From Haematococcus lacustris (Eukaryota > Chlorophyta > Chlorophyceae > Chlamydomonadales > Haematococcaceae), in the NCBI GenBank assembly GCA_030144725.1, contig JASKMD010000031.1, forward strand, positions 9,211,823 through 9,275,822: a stretch of 64,000 nt of DNA. The letters are read 5' to 3'. The notes under the pieces are model-generated. The model was not told the origin of the DNA, made no database searches, and worked only from the letters and a program-made list of their open reading frames with translations. Shown here one piece after another: positions 1-10,306 of the stretch (position 1 is the stretch's first letter; every line of letters begins with the position of its first letter). A program made the position numbers and the translations under genes.

Positions 1-374
1 AGCAGCAGGGGCGGCTGGGGCAGCAGGGGCAGCGGCAGCAGCGGCTGGGGCAGTGGCAGCAACCTTACGATCTAAAGCAGGAGGCAACAGCTTGAGCATG
101 CAACTGGGTGCGGCAGCAGGCTGGAAGTGGAGGGAGTTCCATTATTAGGGTGTTGATGGGATTGTTAGGGTGCTATTAGGGTGCTGGGATTGTTAGGGTG
201 TTGATGGGATCACATGTTGCATATACTTGGCAATGGGTGTAGAGGGATTGTGCGATGGCACACATTTGATGCTACAGTTGATTACTACAAGCGAGGAACA
301 GCCAGCTGACGATCGGCAAGCACGACAACGGGGACATGACTGGCTCTACATGAGAGTTGTAGGATTCAACAGGG
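1..374. repeat. Left copy of a duplicated segment (end of CAG-rich array plus unique flank)
   Basis: Bases 1-60 are the tail of a GGGGCAGCAGC-type array. The following 300 bases, up to about 374, match 8640-8973 closely: both have the words AAAGCAGGAGGCAACAGC, GGCTGGAAGTGGAGGGAGTT and GACAACGGGGACATGACTGG in the same order. Similarity stops abruptly after GATTCAACAG in both copies. The LINE and about 8 kb of sequence lie between the copies. I see no gene here. Confidence 0.85.
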
Positions 375-1047
375 CCCTGTTCCCAAGTTTTGAGCAATTC
401 AAATGCTCCATTTGCTCTCAACCGCTGCACTTTTTGGCCGTGTGCCAAACTGGCTGGCGCGATGCGCGGTCTGACCCCATACGATTCTCCTGCACCCCTG
501 TAGATGCTGGGGGGGCGTCTCAGCAGCGCAAATGGATGACCCGTGGCAACCCAACCGTCGGACCCAACCGCCGAGCATTTCGAATTTGCTGACCCTCTTT
601 TCTAAAATTGAGAAATAGGTCTAGCAAATTTGAAATGCTGGGGGGTTCGGCGGTTGTGCTGGGAGAATCTGGCACTCGGGGGATGGACCCGCTGCTGGAG
701 CAGCCCAAGGCCCTGGCAGCCCTCAGCCTCGCGACACAGGGCAGGCCCAGCTGGTTGTGTTTAAGTGTTGTGGCAGGTACGGGGCCAGTGGCGGTGTCAG
801 CTGTAGGCTTGGGCCAAGAGGCCGGCGTGGGGCACGAGTCAGGGCGGGAGCGGAGGTTGGACCTCTACCTTCCCCTACCACCTCGCCCGCCTTTAGCTCT
901 CCCGGGCACAGCCCGTCACGCCGTCCCCTCTCCCTGCCGTAAGAAAGCGGTTTGCGTCGAGACGCCACTCCCACCCCCTCCCCCTCAGGGCTCGCACGCT
1001 CTGTTCAGTTCACGCGTAGCCCGCGCGGGGGCCCACCAAGTCTAGCC

Positions 1048-4000
1048 ATGCAGCGTCCGGGTGTGGCTGCCAGTTTCCAGGCAGTCACCCTCAACGTCAG
1101 GGGCCTAGCTCAGCCCCACAAGCTCCAGGCCCTGCTGGATTGGGCTGCCAGCAGCACCGCTCAGTTATTCTTTTTCCAAGAGTGCCACCAGGCGGAGTGC
1201 CTTTGGCAGTGGGCAGAGGCAGCCACAGGTGCCAAGCCGGGGTGGCGGGGCCAATGGTTCTACAGCCCAGGCACCGGCCACTCCCAGGGCTGCCTGGTCC
1301 TAGTCAAGCCCTCCACCATCCTGCAGGGCTGCACACAGGTGCAGTTGCAGGTAGACGGGGCGCAGGGGAGGGTGGTGAGGGTAGATGCAGAGTTAGCGGG
1401 CAGGCCAGCATCGCTGGTGTGTGTGTACGCCCCAGCCCAGCCAGCACAGCGGGCTGCTTTCTTCGGGGCCAGCCTGCCTGCTTGCCTCCCTCACGCCACA
1501 GAGCGCCGCATGCTCTTCTTGGGAGGGGATTTCAACTGCATCCTCTCCCCGGACGACAAGGTGGGCACACCCGTGGGGGCGACCAGCCAGCACGCGGAGG
1601 ACTGGGTGGGTAGCAGGGGAGTGGGGGCGGAGCAGCTGGAGCGGTTGGTGGAGGAGAGGGGCTTAGTGGATGCCTGGCGTCGTTTGCGCCCCACCTCCCG
1701 CGACCTCACGCACCTCAGCAACCGCTGGCAGACAGGGGCCCGCCTTGACCGCTGGTACGTCTCAGCCTCCGTGGCGGAGTGGCAGTTGGACAGCTCCATC
1801 CAGGGCCTCAAGCCGGTCTCCACCGATCACTTCCCAGTGTCCGTGGTCATGTACCCTCCAGACCTGCCTCTCACAGCCCGCGCCCCGTGGCAGCTACACC
1901 CCGCCCACCTCGATAACCCAGCCTTACTCGACGGCCTGGCGGGCTTCCTAAGTCTGGAAGCCGCTCACCACGCAGCCCAGCTTGCCAGCTCCCAGGGGCC
2001 GCAGCGGCGTGACGTCCATCGGGCTAGGTGGGCGCATGTGAAGCAAGGCCTCGCTCTCTATGCCCAGCGCTCCATCAGAGCGCAACGCAGGGAGCAGCGG
2101 GATCTGCAACACCGTAGGGAGAAGGCAGCCACCGCAGCGAGGGCTCATGTGGTGTCACAACTTCGCCGTGCGGGTCAGCCCGGAGACGCAGACCTGCGTG
2201 CGGCGGTGCAGCTGGGGGAGGTAGCAGCGCTGGCGGGGGTGCAGGACAGGGAGCAGGGGGCGCTGCGCTCCATGCAAGCCAGTGCAGTTCTGGACCAGTG
2301 CTATGGAGATCGCTCCTCTTTCTACTTCTACCACCGCGACCAGCCGGCGCACACCCCTACTCTCATCTCCTCCCTGCAGCTCCCCACCCAGCCGGGCCAG
2401 GTAGCAGACCTCTCCAGCCCTGCAGGCGTCCTGGCAGCCTGCCGTGTCTTTGAGCAGCACTTCTCGGCTTCCTCTCCCACAGGGGTGTACGCCGCCAAGC
2501 CGGTCGACCCAGCAGCTCGGGCCACCCTCCTCGCCAGCCTCACGTCCCGCCTAACCCCCGCCCAGGCGAACAGCTGCGAGGGCCCCGGAACAGACCCCAT
2601 GCTGTCAGCGGAAGAGTTGGGCCACGCGTTGCAGGGGTGCGCCCACAGCAAGGCCCCTGGTAAGGACGGCCTCCCTATGGAGGTGTACGACCGGTTGTGG
2701 CCCCAGCTGGTGGGCCCGTTGCGGGCCATGTTAAGGGAGGCTCTGGCAGATACGACAGACCCCGCCCCTCTGGCAGAGTTCCTCACCGGCGTCATCACGT
2801 TGGTGCCCAAGGCTGGCAAGCCGAGGGACCAGGTGGCCGGTTACCGCCCCATCACGCTTCTCAACTGCGATGTGCGGTTGGTGGCCAGGGCGCTGGAGGA
2901 CCGGCTGCAACAACCTCTGGACCTGCTAGTGTCCCTCTCCCAGTCGGCCTTCATCCTTGGGAGGGACATCAGCGATAACGTGCAGTTCCACCTCAGCCTC
3001 CTAGAGTACCTGCAGCAGCGTGGGAGCCCAGCCTGGCTCCTGTTGCTGGACCTGGCAGGGGCCTACGACAACGTGTCTTGGGGTTTGCTCCAAGACACCA
3101 TGGAGGCCATGGGCTTCCGCCGGGACGGGCATGTGCGTTGGGCCCAGCTGTTGCACCGAGGGGCGAGCAGTCAGGTGTTGGTTAACGGCCGTCTCACCGA
3201 CAGCTTCCCCCTAGCCTCAGGGCTACTCCAGGGCAGCGGGGCTTCCCCGCTGTACTGGTGCATCGCGCTCCAGCCCCTAGTCAGCTACCTCAGCTCCCTG
3301 CAGTTGGCAGGCCGCATCAACACACCCACCATCCCCCACAGCCCTCTCTCCATGTGTCAGCCCACCCTCCTTCCAGTCCTCCCCTCCAAGGAGTATGCAG
3401 ACGACCTCACCATCGCGGTGCTGGACAGGGTCAGGGACGGGGCGGTGGTGTTGGAGGCCCTTGGCCTGTTCCAAGCTGCAGGGGGGCCGGCCCTCAGCGT
3501 AGCCAAGAGCTCAGCGCTCTCTTGTGGTCAGCCGGTAGAGGTCTCGGCAGCGGGGCAGGAGGGGGGCAGAGCAGGGGCGGGCAGCCAAAGGGGGGAGGGC
3601 AACGCAGGGGCGGCCAGCACAGGGGAGGGCAGGGTCACAGGTTGGGTGGGGGGCAGCGGGGAGGGTGGGACGGGGGCGGACAGGGCTCAGAGGGACAAGA
3701 GCGGGACGGTGAGCCTAGAGAGGGGCAGAGGCACAGGAGCGGGGCATGGCAGAGGGGCTGGCAGCAGCAAGGACGGAGGAGGAGAGAGGCTGGACGAGGG
3801 AGGTGGTGGTCAGGAGCATCAGCAGCACAGGTCTCTCAGGCAGGTGCCCCCTTCCTCAACAGTTGCCGCCAACCCTTCCCAGCTTGCCTCAGCTGGGGGT
3901 GGTAGGACTGAGGTGGAGGGGGGAGGTGGCGGGGCAGGGGGAGAGGGGGTGGCTAGGAGCAGAGGGCGGGGCCGGGGCAAGGGCGGGGCGGAGCGGGGGG

Positions 4001-6750
4001 GCCAGGTCTGGGAGGGCCAGGGGGCGGGTGAGGGTGAAGGTGGTGCAGGGCCAGGGACCGGAGCTGGAGCCGTGACCATCCCCCCTTCGCCACAGGGCGT
4101 ACCCGTCCGGCACCTGGGGGTGCCCCTCGGGGCACCTAGCTACTCCGCCATGAGCGAGGCTGCCTTTGGAAGGGCAGCAACAGTCATGGTGGCCGCCTCC
4201 CTTCCCTGGCGACCGCAAGGTCTCAACCTGCTTGGTCGGGTGCAAGTGGCGCAGCAATGCCTAGCGTCAAAGGCCATTTACCAGATGGCGTTCGTGCAGC
4301 CCCTGGCTGCAGCCGGAGTGGCGATGGGCAAGGCGGTCAAGCACTTTGTGGCAGCCTCGGACCTACCCCAGGAGCGTAGCCCCAACATGGCCTGCCTCTA
4401 CCCCAACGACGCTACTTGTGTGATGCCCCGACGGGAGGGTGGGCTGGGGCTGCCAGACCTGGAGATCACCAGCACCGCCATGCTAGCCAAAACTGTGGCC
4501 CAGCTCTTCTCGCCCAGAGTCCGGGAGTGGCAGCCCCTGTTGCACAGCCTGCTCGCCGATCCCCAACACAGCCTTAGCACCTGGGTAGTCACGGACCCCA
4601 CAGCCTCCCCCGTGCCCAACCTGAGCCCCCGCCTACAGGCCCACGTCACAGCCATTGCACAGCTCAAGCTCCACCGCGTGGTGGCCCCGGCCGCCCAATC
4701 TCACTTTTCGGTGCTCGCGGAGCCGCTGCGCTTCAACGCTCTGGTCGGACTGCGGGGCAGGCCAGACAGTGACCCCCTGGCAGTTGAGGCCCTGCGCTGG
4801 ACCCACGTCCGGCACGTGCGCGAGGCCCTCCATCGACCCCGCTCCGCCTTCGTCTCAGCTGAGCAGCAGGCAGCCGTGAGGTGGGAGGCTGACATGGCGC
4901 GGGCCACCCTGCCGGAGCCGTGGCAACAGGTGGTGGATGTTCGGCAGCTCCCAGCACCGGAGTGGGAGTGTGCGTGGGGCGGGACGGGCTTCCTGGTGCG
5001 TCGCGTTCCCTCTCAGCGGCCGACCCACTGGGTGTTACCTAGCGGTAGGCTGGTGGCCCTGGACGCTCAAGGGCAGGGTCCCTTGGGGGCTGTAGGGGTT
5101 CTCCCCGGGGAGGAGTGGCAGGCTGCAGCAGTGGTGCTCCTGGACAAGCCCCACTATCGGCTGTCCCCTGAGGAGCGTGCCGCCCACATGCGGCCGCTCC
5201 CGAAGCAGCGGGGGGGGGCAGCTGCCCCTGCAGCGTTGGAGCCTAGGGGGGGGCAGGTGGGGGACGAGGGTGTGGGTAGGGACAACGGGCAGACAGCGGA
5301 GGGGGGAAGGGCACAGGGTATTGGGCGCAGTAGGGGTAGGGGTGGGGGCAGGGGTCGTGGGAGGGATGGGGATCACAGCGGGGAGCGGGGGGCAGGCTCA
5401 GCGGGCAGGGAGGCCCCCCCCTCCTGGCCTAGGGAGGAGTGGCTGCTCGGACCCTGGTCCCAAGTGCAGCTAGACCCTCAGGTTTGGGGCATGGGCAACA
5501 CCTCCCTCCTGGTGCTCACCGTCAAGGCAGCACGATTGCGCCTCACGCAGCTGCAGCGGGCCCGCTTCGACCCCACCTATCCTGCTAGTGGGGGCCTATG
5601 GCCAGCCCTGTGGGGGCCGCGCCCGCCGCCAGGGGCTGAGCCACCTCAGGGGCTAGCCGTCACGGGAGCTGGCCTTCGGACCTTGGAGCAGCGCTGGCTA
5701 GATAGCGCCACCCTCCTGGCAGCGCAACGGGCAGCGGGGGAGCGGGAGCAGCAGGGCAGGGATGTAGAGGAGCTGCTCCCGGAGGAAGTGCAGGGCAGCC
5801 AGACACCGCGTTGGCGTGCCACCAACGCTAGACCTCCTCCGCGGCCCACCCCGGAGCTTAGGGCGGTGCAGCGGGCACAGCGGCAGCTAGACGCCCAGAT
5901 CCGACCGGGAAGGGGGGGCAGGCACAGCGGCAACAGGCAAGCAGGCGCGCTGCCCGATGCCGGGAATGGAGCTCTGGATGGCATGGTGGACGAACTAGCC
6001 CGCTCAGCCCAAGCCGGCCAGCCTTGCCTAGAGGTGTGGCAGGAGCTGCTGGACCCCACCCTCCGCCGGGAGCATGTCATTGTGGCGTGGCGGGTGCTGC
6101 ACGGGAGCCTCATGGTGGGGGCCATGTGGGGCCACATCCTGAAAGAAGCTGCGGCCCCTGCTTCATCAGTCTGTCGCCTCTGCCAGCTGGGACCCCTGGA
6201 GACGCTCACCCATGCCTTCCTTACCTGTCCCTCCGTGGCTCCCGCTTGGGAGTGGGTGCTGGACGTGTACGAACGCCTCACAGGCACCCGCCCTCCCTCA
6301 AGCGACGCTCTCCTGCTCCTCAGCGGGCGCCCTACGCACAGCGAGGATGGCCCCTTTCACCCCCCCGATGCCCACCTGTGGCTGCGCCTTCGCGTTGCCT
6401 ACTTGGGGTCGGTGTGGCGCATCCGGTGTTTGGGCCCAGCTGCAGCGCATCAAACGCAGTCGCTCGCCCATCGGGTGGCGCAGGGAGTCATCTTCACCCT
6501 GTCATCGGCGGTGCAGCGGGACTGGTACCGGGTGGGTAGGGATATTCGGGTGGGGCTGGGCGGCGCCGTCCCGTCCACGTGGTTCAAGGGGAGAGACCCG
6601 CGGCTGGATGAGAGGAAGTTCGCGAGCCTGTGGCCTGCAGCGTCGGGAGGGTGGTTTCAGCGGCAGCAGGGGGAGCTGGTTGTGCGTTTGTCCTTGCAGT
6701 GGCCTGTGCCCGCCCCCCCCATCCTAGGTGCCGCAGCGGAGCCCGGCTAG
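1048..6750 (+). CDS. LINE ORF2-like polyprotein: AP endonuclease, reverse transcriptase, C-terminal zinc knuckle
   Basis: This is the replication protein of the LINE. It nicks target DNA with an apurinic-type endonuclease and copies its own RNA there. Numbering is from the upstream in-frame ATG at 952. The endonuclease spans about residues 41-300, with TLNVRGL, GGDFN (191-195) and STDHFP (about 289-294). The reverse transcriptase has KAPGKDGLP, GYRPITLLN, LLDLAGAYDNVSW (about 699) and YADD (815-818), then RHLGVPLG. A Cys/His motif CRLC...HAFLTCP (about 1741) near the C-terminus matches the zinc-binding motif of L1-type elements. I prefer the ATG at 1048, just before the endonuclease fold; 952 is the first in-frame ATG. 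Two Gly/Arg-rich low-complexity stretches (residues about 864-1043 and 1425-1485) are inserted in frame, the first between the YADD palm motif and the LGVPLG motif. There are no stops or frameshifts, so the copy looks recent and possibly active. Confidence 0.93.
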   Translation: MQRPGVAASFQAVTLNVRGLAQPHKLQALLDWAASSTAQLFFFQECHQAECLWQWAEAATGAKPGWRGQWFYSPGTGHSQGCLVLVKPSTILQGCTQVQLQVDGAQGRVVRVDAELAGRPASLVCVYAPAQPAQRAAFFGASLPACLPHATERRMLFLGGDFNCILSPDDKVGTPVGATSQHAEDWVGSRGVGAEQLERLVEERGLVDAWRRLRPTSRDLTHLSNRWQTGARLDRWYVSASVAEWQLDSSIQGLKPVSTDHFPVSVVMYPPDLPLTARAPWQLHPAHLDNPALLDGLAGFLSLEAAHHAAQLASSQGPQRRDVHRARWAHVKQGLALYAQRSIRAQRREQRDLQHRREKAATAARAHVVSQLRRAGQPGDADLRAAVQLGEVAALAGVQDREQGALRSMQASAVLDQCYGDRSSFYFYHRDQPAHTPTLISSLQLPTQPGQVADLSSPAGVLAACRVFEQHFSASSPTGVYAAKPVDPAARATLLASLTSRLTPAQANSCEGPGTDPMLSAEELGHALQGCAHSKAPGKDGLPMEVYDRLWPQLVGPLRAMLREALADTTDPAPLAEFLTGVITLVPKAGKPRDQVAGYRPITLLNCDVRLVARALEDRLQQPLDLLVSLSQSAFILGRDISDNVQFHLSLLEYLQQRGSPAWLLLLDLAGAYDNVSWGLLQDTMEAMGFRRDGHVRWAQLLHRGASSQVLVNGRLTDSFPLASGLLQGSGASPLYWCIALQPLVSYLSSLQLAGRINTPTIPHSPLSMCQPTLLPVLPSKEYADDLTIAVLDRVRDGAVVLEALGLFQAAGGPALSVAKSSALSCGQPVEVSAAGQEGGRAGAGSQRGEGNAGAASTGEGRVTGWVGGSGEGGTGADRAQRDKSGTVSLERGRGTGAGHGRGAGSSKDGGGERLDEGGGGQEHQQHRSLRQVPPSSTVAANPSQLASAGGGRTEVEGGGGGAGGEGVARSRGRGRGKGGAERGGQVWEGQGAGEGEGGAGPGTGAGAVTIPPSPQGVPVRHLGVPLGAPSYSAMSEAAFGRAATVMVAASLPWRPQGLNLLGRVQVAQQCLASKAIYQMAFVQPLAAAGVAMGKAVKHFVAASDLPQERSPNMACLYPNDATCVMPRREGGLGLPDLEITSTAMLAKTVAQLFSPRVREWQPLLHSLLADPQHSLSTWVVTDPTASPVPNLSPRLQAHVTAIAQLKLHRVVAPAAQSHFSVLAEPLRFNALVGLRGRPDSDPLAVEALRWTHVRHVREALHRPRSAFVSAEQQAAVRWEADMARATLPEPWQQVVDVRQLPAPEWECAWGGTGFLVRRVPSQRPTHWVLPSGRLVALDAQGQGPLGAVGVLPGEEWQAAAVVLLDKPHYRLSPEERAAHMRPLPKQRGGAAAPAALEPRGGQVGDEGVGRDNGQTAEGGRAQGIGRSRGRGGGRGRGRDGDHSGERGAGSAGREAPPSWPREEWLLGPWSQVQLDPQVWGMGNTSLLVLTVKAARLRLTQLQRARFDPTYPASGGLWPALWGPRPPPGAEPPQGLAVTGAGLRTLEQRWLDSATLLAAQRAAGEREQQGRDVEELLPEEVQGSQTPRWRATNARPPPRPTPELRAVQRAQRQLDAQIRPGRGGRHSGNRQAGALPDAGNGALDGMVDELARSAQAGQPCLEVWQELLDPTLRREHVIVAWRVLHGSLMVGAMWGHILKEAAAPASSVCRLCQLGPLETLTHAFLTCPSVAPAWEWVLDVYERLTGTRPPSSDALLLLSGRPTHSEDGPFHPPDAHLWLRLRVAYLGSVWRIRCLGPAAAHQTQSLAHRVAQGVIFTLSSAVQRDWYRVGRDIRVGLGGAVPSTWFKGRDPRLDERKFASLWPAASGGWFQRQQGELVVRLSLQWPVPAPPILGAAAEPG

Positions 6751-7142
6751 GGGGTTGTTGCCTGTACGGGAGGCCAGGGTATGGGAGTGGGAGTAGTGCC
6801 TGTCTGTTGTTTAGGCTGGGTAGTTTAGAGCGGGGGGGTGGTAAGGCTGGGGTTGGGAGGGAGGGGGAAGAGGGGCATTGTCTTTTTGTCCCCTGGGTAG
6901 CTAGGGGGAGCTCTTGCGGGCGGGGGGGCTCTCACGGGTGGGGGATTTTCTGGGGATGGGTCGGGAGGGTGAGTCGTTTCCTCGTTAACGTGTAGTAGGA
7001 GGGCTTGTGTCTTTTGGGGGCCTTCCAGTCTTCGACTCCTGTCTTGTGTGGTCTTGTCGCTTGGTTTGCCTGCTTTGCTCTCCTTTGACGGTTTTCTCTC
7101 CTGACCTCTCACCTAGTGCTGTTTTGGTTCCTTATCTTCCTC

Positions 7143-7181
7143 TGTAACTCTCCTCCAAAAAAAAAAAAAAAAAAAAAAAAA
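7143..7181 (+). terminator. LINE polyadenylation signal TGTAA and A25 tail
   Basis: TGTAA at 7143-7147 lies 10 nt before a pure run of 25 A. TGTAA is the usual polyadenylation signal in Chlamydomonas and its relatives, so it also helps place the organism. Confidence 0.85.
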
Positions 7182-7817
7182 GGGTGTGATGCATCCATGG
7201 CTGGTAAGGCTGACCCCATACGGTCTGACCCCATACGATTCTCCTGCACACCTGTAAAAGTCAGACTGCGGGGGTAATGGCGGGGGTGATGCTGGTAAGC
7301 ATCGCAAGTGCAAGTGCGCAAAGTGCGAGCTGCGGTGCAACCGTGCAAGTCAGGCTGCAAGTCAGACTCGCAAGTCAGACAGCTGGACTATCATTCTCCG
7401 CAAAGCGGGCAAAGCAATGCGGCAAGACCAGCAAACCAGCAAGAAACCAGCAAGCATTCTGCTGTGCGTCTCCGCTGCTGGAGGTGCGGGTAGGTACTGT
7501 CCTCGCTGCTTTCAGCCAGGCAGGCAAGTGCAGGCAGGCAGGCGCAGGCCGGGCGAGCGGAGGCGGTTGGTCTCAACTGCCCCAACCGCAGAGAATCCGA
7601 CTTTTTGAGACGAATATTTACGTTTGAGCTGCGATCATGGCTCGGCACGTGGTGGCGCCACTGCGCGGAATGAAACACAACATCACGCAGGTTGGCAGGA
7701 ATGAAATGAACATAGCGCAGGTTGGTTCATCAATTTGAACTGACAGCCGCAGTCCAGGGCCAGGACTGGGCTGCAGCTCACGGATGCGGCGCTTGGCCGT
7801 GGCGTGGGTGGCGTGCA
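7182..7817. other. Unassigned sequence between LINE and short tandem repeats
   Basis: No supported gene. Around 7325-7385 there is a short degenerate tandem repeat of the word GCAAGTCAG, and around 7430-7455 one of CCAGCAAG. Confidence 0.5.
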
Positions 7818-7912
7818 CTTTGCGCACTGCCTTTGCGCACTGCCTATGCGCACTGCCTATGCGTGCACTTTGCGCACTGCCTATGCGTGCAGTTTGCGCA
7901 CTGCCTATGCGG
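7818..7912 (+). repeat. Short tandem repeat, unit TGCGCACTGCCTATGCG
   Basis: Five or six copies of GCGCACTGCCT(A/T)TGCG, some with a GTGCACTT or GTGCAGTT extension. Open frames across it are by-products of the repeat. Confidence 0.8.
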
Positions 7913-8004
7913 TGAAACATGCTCAGCCTCTGCTTCAGGGCGAGGGAGCCTTACGTCCCCAATGCACTTGATGGCAGGTGTCTAGCCCCGAAAAGCAGTC
8001 AGGC

Positions 8005-8672
8005 GAGCAGCAGGGGCAGCAGCAGCAGGGGCAGCAGTTGCAGGGGCAGGGGCAGCAGCAGCAGCAGCAGCAGTAGGCAGCAGGCAACAGCAGCAGGGGC
8101 ACCAGCAGCAGGGGCAGCAGCAGCAGGGGCAGCAGGGGCAGCAGCAGCAGGGGCAGCAGTAGCAGGGGCAGCAGCAGCAGGGGAAGCAGGGGCAGCAGCA
8201 GCAGGGGCAGCAGCAGCAGGGGCAGCAGCAGCAGGGGCAGCAGGGGCAGGGGCAGCAGCAGTAGGGGCAGCAGGGGCAGCAGCGGCAGCGGCATCAGGGG
8301 CAGCAGCGGCAGCAGCGGCATCAGCGGCAGCGGCGGCGGCAGCAGCAGCAGGGGCAGCAGCAGCGGCATCATCACCAGCAGCAGCAAGGGCAGCAGCAGC
8401 AGGGGCAGCAGCAGCAGGGGCAGCAGCAACAGGGGCAGCAGCAGCAGGGGCAGGGGCGGCAGGGGCAGTAGGGGCAGCAGCAGCAGGGGCAGCAGGGGCA
8501 GCAGTAGCAGGGGCAGCAGCAGCAGGGGCACCAGCAGCAGGGGCAGCAGCAGCAGGGGCAGCAGGGGCAAACGCGGCAGGGGCAGTATGGGCAGGGGCGG
8601 CAGGGGCAGCAGCAGCAGGGGCAGCAGCGGCAGCAGCGGCAGCAGGGGCAGGGGCAGCGGCAGCGGCAGCAA
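8005..8672. repeat. CAG-rich minisatellite, unit GGGGCAGCAGCA
   Basis: About 670 bp of interspersed GGGGCAGCAGCA, GGGGCAGC and CAG units. All frames are open on both strands (poly Ala/Gly, Leu/Pro, Gln/Gly), as expected for a trinucleotide-phased repeat without T, so it should not be called a gene. The window start carries the end of a second array of this kind. Confidence 0.9.
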
Positions 8673-8973
8673 CCTCATGATCCAAAGCAGGAGGCAACAG
8701 CTTGAGAATGCAACGGGGTGCGGCAGCAGGCTGGAAGTGGAGGGAGTTCCATCAGGGTGTTGATGGCACACTTGAAGGCCAGCGGTGCATAAGCCAGCCA
8801 TCATATGTTGCATGCTGGTGGTTTATACTTGGCAATGGGTGCAGAGGAATTGTGCGATGGTACACATTTGATGCATCAACTAAATACTGCAAGCGATGAA
8901 CAACCAGCTGAGGATCGGCAAGCATGACAACGGGGACATGACTGGCTCTACATGTGGGCTGAAAGATTCAACA
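8640..8973. repeat. Right copy of the duplicated segment
   Basis: This matches bases 40-374 with small differences, and includes the last units of the CAG-rich array. After 8973 the two copies are unrelated. Confidence 0.85.
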
Positions 8974-10306
8974 GCAGTCCCACACTATGTAACAAACAGC
9001 AACACGGTGAAAATACATTCCACTAGAGCAATGTCATATGTCCTTTGAGGTGGCTGCGGCCAGTGTTCAGTAAGGCATAGCAATCTCGCACATCACGGGC
9101 CACACTGTCAACATGAGCATGACTTGAGCAGATTCCAATTGACCTGACACATGACCTTCCCTGGTGGCAGGATAGCAAGGGCATGCCGTGAGGCTTCTCT
9201 CCACCCTGCTTGCACGCATGATGGCGAGGGCGTAGTCTTAACTTCTTTACCTGACACATGACCTGACGTTGCCATCCCAGAAACGTGCATAGTTTTGTTT
9301 GGCTGCATGCGGGCTTGCTTGACCGGCTGACTATCAGGCTGGTTGTTAAAAGAGGCCGCACATACATATGTAGCCTGCTGCCCGTCCGATGTGGGACGGG
9401 CCCACTGCCCTAGTATACTATAATAATATACATGATACTATAATATATACTACATATAATATACATATATACTCATATAATATCATATAAGTGCAGTGCA
9501 GTGCATCTTGTCTTTCAACGCCATGAGGTGCGTAGCCTCGAGATTCGAGATACAAAAGGAAGCCATGCAAGCTCGATTGGTGGCCTAAGCAGTGCCAGAA
9601 AATGACCCCCTCCACACATGGCGTGCTGTGAGACCTTATTCAACGACACAGTAGTTAGTAAAAAAGAAAGCACGGCATTCTACGAACCATACCCGCTGGA
9701 GATGACTTTGACGTGACCCGACAGCCGCTGCCGAAATGGCTAGCCCACTCCCATCCCCTCCCATCCTTCCCCAGCCCCAGTCCCGCCCTCCCACCACTCC
9801 CACCCTCAGCATCAATCAGAACTAACAAGGAGGGTACAAGTTCAGTAGGACCCTGCACAGGGTCGGTAGGACCGTGCTCAGGGTAAGAATTGGTGGAACA
9901 CTATATACAGGGTCGGTAGTTTTTCTATCAAGGTTCCTGGTGTCATCAAAGGTTGTCTAAGGATGACCCTACACAATTCTCACAAGCCAGTGGCGAGAAA
10001 AGTTTGTTGTAATTCCCTAATTACACGGCGTAAGTAAGTAAGTAACTTTGTAACTTTGTAATGCCGCATCACTGGGTACAACGGACCAATGTCATAACAT
10101 CTTTTCTTGATGTATGCCGCTTCACCATGTTAATGCATATACATGCAGATGCGGATGCACGCCGGTGTCGGCCTGTGGTATGTGGCGACTATCACCCGCA
10201 GCTGAAGTAGCCCTAACTTCCTAAAGCTTCCGTAGGCTGTACATGTCGGACGGGGGCCACGGGGGGAAGGTTTTTGAATGACGCGGCAACCCGGCGCGGG
10301 TGCGCG
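8974..10306. other. Gene-free spacer with an AT-rich tract
   Basis: No coding region supported. An AT-rich tract of TATAATATA-type words at 9415-9490 stands out against the GC-rich surroundings. (GTAA) repeats occur at 10030-10050. The right end probably includes the CAP-G 3' UTR. On the minus strand a TGTAA occurs at about 10025, a candidate polyadenylation signal for CAP-G. Confidence 0.5.

Larger units (their letters stand above)
506..7181 (+). mobile_element. Full-length or near full-length LINE (non-LTR retrotransposon)
   Basis: A single long ORF encodes endonuclease plus reverse transcriptase. It is followed by a 400-bp 3' UTR, a TGTAA signal (7143-7147) and an uninterrupted run of 25 A (7157-7181). 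These are the marks of target-primed reverse transcription of a polyadenylated RNA. The 5' boundary is not certain. Nearly the same 35-nt sequence occurs at 468-502 and 7222-7256 (one mismatch), bracketing the element, but the right copy is 40 nt beyond the A tail, so it is not a clean target-site duplication. The 5' leader has an imperfect inverted repeat (about 566-593 with 619-655). No separate upstream ORF1 was recognised; either it is missing or this family has one ORF. Confidence 0.9.

Noticed and set aside
468..502. Long target-site duplication of the LINE
   Set aside because: The right-hand copy begins 40 nt past the A tail, so it is not adjacent to the element; kept only as an open observation.
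7919..8813. Ala/Gly-rich and Leu/Pro-rich ORFs of 230-290 codons
   Set aside because: Produced by the GGGGCAGCAGCA array; all frames open, flanking sequence non-coding.
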